Made by a program: the position numbers and the translations under genes
Notes under the pieces: model-generated
What the model was told of the DNA's origin: nothing
What the model saw: only the letters and a program-made list of their open reading frames with translations
Databases searched by the model: none
DNA from: Thioploca sp.
GTDB taxonomy: Bacteria > Pseudomonadota > Gammaproteobacteria > Beggiatoales > Beggiatoaceae
Assembly (NCBI GenBank): GCA_011371325.1
Contig: DRQV01000173.1
Coordinates: forward strand, 1-6,032
DNA length: 6,032 nt
Direction of reading: 5' to 3'
Shown: one piece after another, positions 1-4,764 of the stretch
Layout of the letters: each line of letters opens with the position of its first letter
Numbering within the stretch: position 1 is the first letter of the stretch

Positions 1-527
1 GTGTTTTTACTCGGTTTAAAACGAATTTTAGTACCAGTTTTATCAGTTTTTTCAATTGCTTTCAAAGGTTCAACTGGAAAACCTTCTTTATAAATTTGGT
101 AATAGACTTTTCCTTCTCGATAAATAGTTAATTCAAGCTCTTCTGATAATGCGTTTACTACTGAAACTCCAACTCCATGTAAGCCACCAGAAACTTTATA
201 TGAATTATCATCAAACTTACCACCAGCATGTAATACAGTCATAATTACTTCAGCGGCAGAACAACCTTCTTCTTCGTGCATGTCGACAGGAATTCCACGC
301 CCATCATCGGTTACAGTAACTGAATCATCTTCATGAATTTGTACCATTATTTTTGAACAATGACCAGCTAAAGCTTCATCTATGGCATTGTCCACTACTT
401 CAAATACCATATGATGTAAGCCAGTACCATCATCAGTATCACCAATATACATGCCAGGACGCTTTTTAACCGCATCTAAGCCTTTTAGAACTTTAATATT
501 ACTAGAGTTATAGGTGGTTTCAGTCAT
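1..527 (-). CDS. gyrB: DNA gyrase subunit B, N-terminal part (runs off the left edge)
   Basis: ATPase subunit of DNA gyrase, the cytosolic type II topoisomerase that introduces negative supercoils with GyrA. The 175 complete codons seen here cover most of the GHKL ATPase domain. Visible landmarks, one residue later than E. coli numbering, are the general base Glu43 and Mg-binding Asn47 in [10 protein letters not shown], the DDGRGIP motif at 74-80 (adenine-pocket Asp74), the lid [20 protein letters not shown] at 101-120, and Thr166 in KTGTK. Arg137, equivalent to the novobiocin-contact Arg136 of E. coli, is intact. The start [20 protein letters not shown] and the match to GyrB rather than ParE are clear by eye from memory of E. 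coli GyrB. The ATG has only a weak, distant GGAA (541-544, 13-nt spacer) as ribosome site. In many relatives gyrB follows recF near dnaA; here its upstream neighbours are the dapA unit. The transducer and TOPRIM domains lie outside the window. Confidence 0.97.
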   Translation of the reverse strand, partial: MTETTYNSSNIKVLKGLDAVKKRPGMYIGDTDDGTGLHHMVFEVVDNAIDEALAGHCSKIMVQIHEDDSVTVTDDGRGIPVDMHEEEGCSAAEVIMTVLHAGGKFDDNSYKVSGGLHGVGVSVVNALSEELELTIYREGKVYYQIYKEGFPVEPLKAIEKTDKTGTKIRFKPSKN

Positions 528-566
528 CAATTATCAATTATTCCGTTTAGCAAACTTCAAAGCTGG

Positions 567-595
567 ATTATAGCAAAATTTGATACTTAAGTAAA
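567..595 (-). promoter_or_regulatory. gyrB promoter, extended -10
   Basis: On the minus strand TTTACT (595-590, 4 of 6 to TTGACA) is followed after exactly 17 bp by a perfect TATAAT (572-567) preceded by TGC, which makes an extended -10 (TGnTATAAT). Transcription would start near 560, giving a leader of about 33 nt before the gyrB ATG. This is the best sigma-70 match in the window and suits a constitutive housekeeping gene; the start point is inferred, not shown. Confidence 0.7.
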
Positions 596-606
596 ATCAA
601 TATTAC

Positions 607-664
607 TGTAGGTTATGAACCGTAGTATGTGATGAATACACGAATCTTAATACAACATCCTACA
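607..664. repeat. 58-bp imperfect palindromic element between gyrB and the dapA unit
   Basis: The element begins TGTAGG (607-612) and ends with its exact reverse complement CCTACA (659-664). The pairing extends inward through ATG (615-617) with CAT (656-658), leaving two unpaired T on one side. A second nested hairpin lies inside: CGT-A-GTAT (621-628) pairs with ATACACG (636-642) around one bulged A. No T-run follows on either strand, so it is a poor terminator. The shape resembles small intergenic palindromic repeats of gammaproteobacteria, but only one copy is in this window, so repeat status is unproven. Confidence 0.4.
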
Positions 665-668
665 TAAT

Positions 669-830
669 TCAATCTTGCTTCAATTCGGGAGGAATTTCTA
701 AAGCAGGCAAAGGTTTACCCTTATCATAAGATTCTTGGTCATCAGTCCATGTAGCATCTAAGTATTTGATAACTGTGCCACAACTTGATAACAAAACTAA
801 ACAGATTAATAACAATAATACTTTAAACAT
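669..830 (-). CDS. small lipoprotein, probably a shortened BamC (NlpB)-like protein
   Basis: A 53-residue exported lipoprotein. Residues 1-16 form a hydrophobic signal peptide (MFKVLLLLICLVLLSS) ending in the lipobox LSSC, with Cys17 as the lipidated residue. After it come KYLDATWTDDQESYDKGKPL and PALEIPPEL, which resemble the unstructured N-terminal segment of BamC, the BAM-complex lipoprotein that contacts BamD and is often encoded directly after dapA. E. coli BamC is several times longer and has two folded helix-grip domains; none of that is here. The ATG at 830 overlaps the dapA stop (ATGTTTAA, 8 bp), which suggests translational coupling. A TTG 11 codons upstream would add a more basic N-terminus but buries the start deeper in dapA, so I prefer the ATG. 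The gene is certain enough; the BamC assignment rests on position, lipobox and the short proline-rich motif. Confidence 0.7.
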   Translation of the reverse strand: MFKVLLLLICLVLLSSCGTVIKYLDATWTDDQESYDKGKPLPALEIPPELKQD

Positions 831-1704
831 AATTAACTTCTGCTTGTTGCATAGCTTGTTCAATAATTGCGTGATATTCTACTGATAATGGAGTCAATGG
901 CAATCTAATTCCGGCTGAAATTAATCCCATTCTCTGCACTGCCCATTTAACTGGGATTGGATTAGATTCTACAAATAAATTTTTATGTAAACTAATTAAT
1001 TTATTATTAAGCATTTCAGCCATAGCACGATTTCCAGCTAAAGCTGCCTGACACATAGCATTCATCGTTTTAGGTGCAACATTAGCTGTTACTGAAATAG
1101 TACCTTTACCACCAGCTAATATCAATTCCATTGCTGTACTATCATCACCACTATAAATTGCAAAGTTATCATTGGCTATCGTAATTAAATCATTAATCCT
1201 AGCAATATCACCAACCGCTTCTTTAATTCCAATAATATTATCTATTTCAGCTAGTCGTTTCACTGTTGTAGGCAATATATCACAAGCAGTACGTCCTGGT
1301 ACGTTATATAATAACTGTGGAATAGATACAGATTCAGCAATTTTCTTATAATGTTGATACAAACCTTCTTGGGTAGGTTTATTATAATATGGTGTTACTA
1401 ATAAGCAAGCATCAGCCCCTATATCAGTTGCACATTTGGTATATTCAATCGCTTCTGCCGTAGAATTAGAACCTGTTCCAGCAATAACTGGAATTCGTTT
1501 GGCTGCCTGTTCAACAGTAATTCTAATTACTTCACAATGCTCATCATGAGTTAAGGTTGCTGATTCACCAGTCGTTCCAACTGATACAATTGCATTGGTT
1601 TTATTATCAACATGATAGTCGACTAAATTGCGTAAACTAGCTTCATCAATTCTATCATCTTCGGTCATAGGGGTAATTAGTGCTACCATACTACCTTTAA
1701 ACAT
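823..1704 (-). CDS. dapA: 4-hydroxy-tetrahydrodipicolinate synthase
   Basis: Condenses pyruvate with aspartate semialdehyde, the first committed step of the cytosolic diaminopimelate/lysine pathway. The 293-residue TIM-barrel protein has the family length and E. coli numbering. The Schiff-base lysine is Lys161 (GIKEAVGD), and the triad Thr44, Tyr107 and Tyr133 plus substrate-binding Arg138 are present (VGTTGES, TPYYNKP, LLYNVPGRT). The lysine-feedback residues Ser48, Ala49, His53, His56, Asn80, Glu84 and Tyr106 are also all kept, so E. coli-type inhibition by lysine is likely. The ATG at 1704 has a good Shine-Dalgarno AAAGGAG (1719-1713) with an 8-nt spacer. It lies 55 bp downstream of a 76-codon gene with no terminator between, and overlaps the next lipoprotein start by 8 bp, so the three genes probably share a transcript. 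No lysine riboswitch is visible. Confidence 0.98.
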   Translation of the reverse strand: MFKGSMVALITPMTEDDRIDEASLRNLVDYHVDNKTNAIVSVGTTGESATLTHDEHCEVIRITVEQAAKRIPVIAGTGSNSTAEAIEYTKCATDIGADACLLVTPYYNKPTQEGLYQHYKKIAESVSIPQLLYNVPGRTACDILPTTVKRLAEIDNIIGIKEAVGDIARINDLITIANDNFAIYSGDDSTAMELILAGGKGTISVTANVAPKTMNAMCQAALAGNRAMAEMLNNKLISLHKNLFVESNPIPVKWAVQRMGLISAGIRLPLTPLSVEYHAIIEQAMQQAEVNYV

Positions 1705-1759
1705 GGTATAAACTCCTTTAGTTAATACTTAAATTACAAATTAAACAGCGTTAAAATTA

Positions 1760-1990
1760 TTAATTATCTTGTTCTTCACGAATGCTACGAATAAAATCTC
1801 GTCGTTCATCAAGTGCATTGGCTGTAGTTTCATGACCTTGTTGACGAGCGTTATGAATAATAGTGCTAAATGCAATATCAGCTTTATCAGTTAACAGTTC
1901 TTGATGTTGATCAATCACTTCTATAGCCTGCTCTTTAGTTGTTGTTTGGATGAAAGCATCTATAGCTTGGTATAATTGTTGGTTTTCCAT
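1760..1990 (-). CDS. 76-aa helical protein of unknown function upstream of dapA
   Basis: A short, soluble, acidic protein without signal peptide, membrane segment or cysteine. It reads as about four amphipathic helices: residues 4-16, 19-29 (KEQAIEVIDQH), 36-51 (KADIAFSTIIHNARQQ) and 55-72 (TTANALDERRDFIRSIRE). From memory, the pattern 'ELLTDKAD ... ARQQG ... LDERRDFIRSIRE' resembles a helical repeat unit (PELLSDEAD ... ARAQGD ... EEHRALLRRCRE) that recurs between TPR and CHAT domains in large cyanobacterial proteins. Here one unit stands alone. No clear Shine-Dalgarno precedes the ATG. Even codon use and its place as first gene of the dapA unit argue that it is real. A scaffold or interaction role is conceivable but not shown. 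Confidence 0.7.
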   Translation of the reverse strand: MENQQLYQAIDAFIQTTTKEQAIEVIDQHQELLTDKADIAFSTIIHNARQQGHETTANALDERRDFIRSIREEQDN

Positions 1991-2037
1991 AATTTACAGT
2001 TATTGAGTAGAAAAATCTTTATAAATTTGTAATAATT

Positions 2038-2059
2038 TAGTATATTTTTAAATATACTA
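2038..2059. promoter_or_regulatory. perfect 22-bp palindrome, candidate operator
   Basis: Two 10-bp arms, TAGTATATTT (2038-2047) and AAATATACTA (2050-2059), are exact reverse complements separated by TT. The site lies 48 bp before the ATG of the 76-codon gene and downstream of the candidate minus-strand promoter, a position where a bound repressor would block transcription; it could also fold as a leader hairpin. There is no T-run like that of a terminator. The regulator is unknown. Confidence 0.45.
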
Positions 2060-2079
2060 TTATTGATAGATAAATTATT

Positions 2080-2107
2080 AATTTATAATGTTATATGTTA
2101 TTGTCAA
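2080..2107 (-). promoter_or_regulatory. candidate promoter of the 76-aa gene, dapA and lipoprotein unit
   Basis: The minus strand has a perfect -35 TTGACA (2107-2102) and, after 16 bp, TAAATT (2085-2080, 4 of 6 to TATAAT). In such AT-rich DNA other -10 choices exist, so the -35 is the main support. The start would fall near 2073, giving a leader of about 80 nt that contains the 2038-2059 palindrome. Confidence 0.4.
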
Positions 2108-2135
2108 TAGACAAAACAAAAATTAGTTATATTAT
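2108..2135 (+). promoter_or_regulatory. candidate promoter of the coiled-coil/CBS operon
   Basis: TAGACA (2108-2113, 5 of 6 to the -35 consensus) is followed after 16 bp by TATTAT (2130-2135, 5 of 6 to the -10). The start would be near 2142, leaving a leader of about 27 nt that contains the Shine-Dalgarno AGGAG (2157-2161). The -35 abuts the opposing TTGACA at 2102-2107, so the two divergent promoters probably compete or are co-regulated. Confidence 0.4.
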
Positions 2136-2168
2136 TATAGTTAATAATAGTCAATTAGGAGCATTACC

Positions 2169-2840
2169 ATGACTACAATTTCCAATAAATCAATCAGTCA
2201 TAAGATGACACCAATGGAATGTGGTGCTGCTATTAGTAGTGGCCAAATGGAAAAATTTGTAAGTAATTTTCAAAAAAGTACTCGGCGGTGGGAAATTATT
2301 GTTTATCCAGCCATGTTTGCTTTTGTTATATTAGCAGGTTATGGTTTTTTCTTAATTTATAGTTTAACCCATGATATGAGTTCTATGGCTCATAGTATGG
2401 ACCCGGATATGGGTGAACATATGGGCTCTATGACTAATAGTATTTATACATTATCAGAACAAATTCAAATTATGTCTGGACAAGTTCAAATGATGACTCG
2501 TACTATGAGCGATATATCTGTTAAATTAGATACTTTACAACCTATGTTAAGTCATATTACTCAGATGGATCATTCTATGGTTAATATTACGACTTCATTA
2601 AGTAATATAGATACAATGATGGTACAAATGGATCGTTCTATGACTCGTATGGATAGTTCTATTGGCAATATAGATTCTTCTATTTTAACTATGGATGATT
2701 CAATGCAGAATCTTGATCAATCAATACGAATTATAACATCGACAACTGATCAAATGCGACGTGATTTAACTATGATGAATCATGGAATGTCAAGTTTATC
2801 AAGGCCCGCATCATTTGCTAATAATTTCATGCCTTGGTAA
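2169..2840 (+). CDS. membrane-anchored methionine-rich coiled-coil protein, function unknown
   Basis: A 223-residue protein with no family I can name. An N-terminal polar region (1-40, with Lys36, Arg39 and Arg40 next to the membrane) leads into one transmembrane helix (about 42-66). The positive-inside rule puts the N-terminus in the cytosol and the rest in the periplasm. Residues 69-88 hold six Met and two His (MSSMAHSMDPDMGEHMGSM). Residues 123-210 form a continuous heptad pattern: the core positions, alternating 3 and 4 residues apart, are Met, Ile or Leu throughout except Thr193, often in units like MDRSMTR and MDSSIGN. Thirty residues (13%) are Met. The tail ends FANNFMPW. The start has a strong AGGAG 7 nt upstream. 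A CBS-domain gene follows after 34 bp with no terminator, so the two are likely co-transcribed. The low complexity will attract false matches to other coiled coils. Confidence 0.85.
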   Translation: MTTISNKSISHKMTPMECGAAISSGQMEKFVSNFQKSTRRWEIIVYPAMFAFVILAGYGFFLIYSLTHDMSSMAHSMDPDMGEHMGSMTNSIYTLSEQIQIMSGQVQMMTRTMSDISVKLDTLQPMLSHITQMDHSMVNITTSLSNIDTMMVQMDRSMTRMDSSIGNIDSSILTMDDSMQNLDQSIRIITSTTDQMRRDLTMMNHGMSSLSRPASFANNFMPW

Positions 2841-2874
2841 TATATTTAAATAATTTAAAATAAAGGTTATTAAT

Positions 2875-3324
2875 ATGCTTGTAAAAGAAATTATGACTCG
2901 TGCTGTTAGGACGATTAATCCAGAAACTCGTTTAACTGAAGTTGCTTCTATTATGTGTCTTAACCGTTTTAGCGGTTTACCAGTTATTGAACAGGACAAT
3001 ATAATAATTGGTATTTTGTCAGAACAAGATGTATTGCGTTATTTATTTCCAGATATGGAAGATATAATTACTGGAATTGGTGTTCTTGACTTTGAACATA
3101 GAGAAGCTGAATATAAAAAAGTTTTACCATTGAAAGCTGCTGATCTCATGACCCGAGAACCAGTAACAGTCAATCCTGAAATGCCGATTTTAAAAGCCGT
3201 TTCTGTTATGGCAAGACGTAACTTTCGTAGGATTCCAGTTGCTGATGGTAATAAATTAGTTGGTATGGTAAGTTTAGGTGATATTCATCGAGCAATTTTT
3301 ATGCAAAGCTTTGCTCAAAATTAA
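2875..3324 (+). CDS. two-CBS-domain protein, probable adenine-nucleotide sensor
   Basis: A 149-residue cytosolic protein consisting only of a tandem CBS pair (Bateman module). CBS1 covers about 2-57 (VKEIMTRAVRTINPETRL ... GLPVIEQDNIIIGILSEQD) and CBS2 about 87-145 (KAADLMTREPVTVNPEM ... FRRIPVADGNKLVGMVSLGD). Both end in the Gly-h-h-Ser-x-x-Asp signature (Ser49/Asp52 and Ser133/Asp136) that holds ribose in AMP, ADP, ATP or S-adenosyl compounds, so ligand binding is likely. The domains are joined by an acidic segment of about 30 residues (PDMEDIITGIGVLDFEHREAEY) longer than a minimal linker. No catalytic, channel or DNA-binding domain is attached, so it must act on a partner. The gene 34 bp upstream, a membrane coiled-coil protein with a cytosolic N-terminus, is the obvious candidate. 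AAAGG (2862-2866) lies 8 nt before the ATG. Confidence 0.92.
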   Translation: MLVKEIMTRAVRTINPETRLTEVASIMCLNRFSGLPVIEQDNIIIGILSEQDVLRYLFPDMEDIITGIGVLDFEHREAEYKKVLPLKAADLMTREPVTVNPEMPILKAVSVMARRNFRRIPVADGNKLVGMVSLGDIHRAIFMQSFAQN

Positions 3325-3333
3325 ATTTTAAAA

Positions 3334-3353
3334 GGTCAGCACATCTGCTGACC
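3334..3353. terminator. hairpin terminator shared by convergent genes
   Basis: GGTCAGCA (3334-3341) and TGCTGACC (3346-3353) form a perfect 8-bp stem with a CATC loop. It lies 9 nt after the CBS gene stop and 5 nt after the stop of the opposing LprI-like gene. On the minus strand the stem is followed by TTTT and a T/A-rich tract, a reasonable intrinsic terminator. On the plus strand the tail is ACCAACT, so termination of the CBS operon here would be weaker. Confidence 0.75.
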
Positions 3354-3358
3354 ACCAA

Positions 3359-3736
3359 CTAAACATCTAGTCCTTCAATATACTCTTGTAAATTTTCAAT
3401 TTGTTGTTTAGTAATTCGTCCTAAACAATCAAATTTATGAAAAGAATGACTAACTTCACCTTCCATAGCTACTGTAGCGAATGTACAATAATTCCATCTA
3501 AAAACTTGCCATGATTTTTGAGCTTTGTCTAACAGTTTTTTAGACCTATAATCAACATCATCTTGGGCTTTTATATCTTTTATTTTATCATTTAGTTCTT
3601 TTTTAGCAGCTAAATATGTATTTTCTGCACAAGAATTCATTTTTACAATGTCATCAGTGTTTTCACAATCTGTTTCTGCCATAATACCTTGAGTCATCAC
3701 TATTAACATTATAGTTAGTAACATTTTTTGTAACAT
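3359..3736 (-). CDS. secreted LprI-family (DUF1311) protein
   Basis: A 125-residue exported protein. Residues 1-20 are a signal peptide (MLQKMLLTIMLIVMTQGIMA) with likely cleavage after Ala20. The mature part has the DUF1311/LprI layout: Cys24, MNSC with Cys36, a helical stretch with the LN motif (48-49), a Q-x-x-W-x-x-(F/Y)-R motif around Trp76 and Arg80 followed by Cys84, then Cys104 and a C-terminal helix TKQQIENLQEYI. Four cysteines fit two periplasmic disulfides. The family is named after the mycobacterial lysozyme-inhibiting lipoprotein LprI; that activity should not be assumed here, since most members are uncharacterised. It is a single-gene unit: GGAG (3749-3746) 9 nt before the ATG, its own candidate promoter upstream, and a hairpin just after the stop. 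No lipobox is present, so it is periplasmic or secreted rather than lipid-anchored. Confidence 0.8.
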   Translation of the reverse strand: MLQKMLLTIMLIVMTQGIMAETDCENTDDIVKMNSCAENTYLAAKKELNDKIKDIKAQDDVDYRSKKLLDKAQKSWQVFRWNYCTFATVAMEGEVSHSFHKFDCLGRITKQQIENLQEYIEGLDV

Positions 3737-3767
3737 AAAGTCTATCTCCGTATTTGGGTATGCTTAA

Positions 3768-3776
3768 ATTGTAACA
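3768..3776 (-). promoter_or_regulatory. candidate extended -10 promoter of the LprI-like gene
   Basis: Minus strand TGTTACAAT reads as TG-n-TACAAT, an extended -10 (5 of 6 to TATAAT). No good -35 is found at 16-18 bp, which extended -10 promoters can tolerate. The start would be near 3761, giving a leader of about 25 nt with the GGAG ribosome site. The remaining intergenic sequence (3777-3865) is AT-rich and shows nothing else I can support. Confidence 0.4.
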
Positions 3777-3861
3777 TATAAAAAATGATAATTTAAATTA
3801 AGCTAATATTTAGTTTTTAATTACAGATATTTGATAATTTTTTAGCTAATCTTATTATACG

Positions 3862-3882
3862 AAAAGGTGGAGATTATCCACC
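3862..3882 (-). terminator. intrinsic terminator of sucCD
   Basis: On the minus strand GGTGGA (3882-3877) and TCCACC (3871-3866) form a 6-bp GC-rich stem with a 5-nt loop, followed by TTTT (3865-3862). It begins 9 nt after the sucD stop. Its orientation and T-run fit termination of the sucC-sucD transcript and insulation of the LprI-like gene downstream. Confidence 0.75.
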
Positions 3883-3891
3883 AATTTAATA

Positions 3892-4761
3892 CTAAAAACA
3901 TTCTAAAATACGTTTACCTATTTCAGTAGGATTACGAGCTAATTTAACTCCTGCCATTTCTAAAACAGTAAATTTGTCTTGGGCAGTTCCTTTACCACCA
4001 GAAATTATTGCTCCAGCATGTCCCATTCGTTTACCTTTAGGAGCGGTTACTCCAGCGATATAGGCAACTACTGGTTTGGTCACAAAGGTTTTAATATATT
4101 CGGCAGCAGATTCTTCAGCTGTGCCACCTATTTCTCCAACCATTACAATACCTTCAGTTTGAGGGTCGGCTTGGAACAGTTTTAAACAATCCACAAAGTT
4201 CATCCCATGAATCGGATCGCCACCAATGCCAATACAAGTACTTTGTCCTAAACCAATTTTTGTAGTTTGAGCCACTGCCTCATAAGTTAATGTCCCAGAA
4301 CGAGAAACAATACCAATTGTACCACGTTTATGAATAATTCCAGGCATAATGCCAAGCTTACAATTATCTGGGGTTATAATTCCAGGACAATTAGGTCCGA
4401 TTAGATAAATATCTGGATAATTATTCAATACTGTTTTAACTTTTAGCATATCTAGCACTGGAATACCTTCGGTTATGCAGACAATAATTTTAATTCCCCC
4501 GGCTACGGCTTCTAAAATAGCATCTGCTGCAAAAGCTGCTGGTACATAAATCATAGTTGCAGTTGCATCAGTTGCAATAACCGCATCATGTACTGTATCG
4601 AATACTGGTAATCCTAAATGAGTTTGACCACCACGACCCGGTGTAACTCCACCTACCATTTTAGTTCCATAAGCTATACATTGTTCAGAGTGAAAAGTGC
4701 CTTGTTTGCCAGTAAAACCTTGACAGATTACTTTGGTGTTTGCATCAACTAAAATACTCAT
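3892..4761 (-). CDS. sucD: succinyl-CoA synthetase (ADP-forming), alpha subunit
   Basis: With SucC it interconverts succinyl-CoA and succinate, coupled to ADP or GDP phosphorylation, in the TCA cycle. The 289-residue protein matches E. coli SucD in length. The N-terminal CoA-binding Rossmann domain carries [13 protein letters not shown] (15-27) and [14 protein letters not shown] (41-54). The middle has the IGPNCPGII motif (121-129) and [13 protein letters not shown]. The phosphohistidine is His248 in [13 protein letters not shown] (241-253), and Glu210 in GEIGG is the equivalent of the glutamate that interacts with it in E. coli. The start is 3 nt after the sucC stop, and its Shine-Dalgarno AAAGGA (4774-4769) lies at the very end of sucC, so translation is probably coupled and the subunits made in equal amounts. 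An intrinsic terminator follows the TAG stop. Nothing is missing or odd. Confidence 0.98.
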   Translation of the reverse strand: MSILVDANTKVICQGFTGKQGTFHSEQCIAYGTKMVGGVTPGRGGQTHLGLPVFDTVHDAVIATDATATMIYVPAAFAADAILEAVAGGIKIIVCITEGIPVLDMLKVKTVLNNYPDIYLIGPNCPGIITPDNCKLGIMPGIIHKRGTIGIVSRSGTLTYEAVAQTTKIGLGQSTCIGIGGDPIHGMNFVDCLKLFQADPQTEGIVMVGEIGGTAEESAAEYIKTFVTKPVVAYIAGVTAPKGKRMGHAGAIISGGKGTAQDKFTVLEMAGVKLARNPTEIGKRILECF

Positions 4762-4764
4762 AAA

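Noticed and set aside
831..863. TTG-initiated extension of the small lipoprotein (11 more residues)
   Set aside because: It would bury 41 bp in dapA. The ATG at 830 gives a complete lipoprotein signal peptide and a typical short overlap. It remains possible because the extension is basic.
1705..1759. Possible terminator between the 76-codon gene and dapA
   Set aside because: Only TTAA-type short pairings are present, with no stable stem, so read-through into dapA is more likely.
2169..2840. Reading the Met-rich protein as a chemoreceptor or phage tail-fibre protein
   Set aside because: Only the low-complexity coiled coil suggests these; there is no HAMP domain, signalling hairpin or phage context.
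2811..2999. 62-codon open frame on the minus strand over the coiled-coil/CBS junction
   Set aside because: Antisense to two real genes, and its product has no recognisable features.
3801..3850. AGCTAAT repeated at 3801-3807 and 3844-3850
   Set aside because: Only 7 bp in AT-rich DNA, expected by chance.
3854..3859. Perfect TATAAT on the minus strand just after the sucD terminator
   Set aside because: The -35 position falls in the terminator stem and has no match, and it is about 120 bp from the next gene. In such AT-rich DNA it is likely chance.
3979..4185. 68-codon open frame on the plus strand inside sucD
   Set aside because: Antisense shadow of sucD with a Ser/Phe/Tyr-rich composition produced by the opposite strand.
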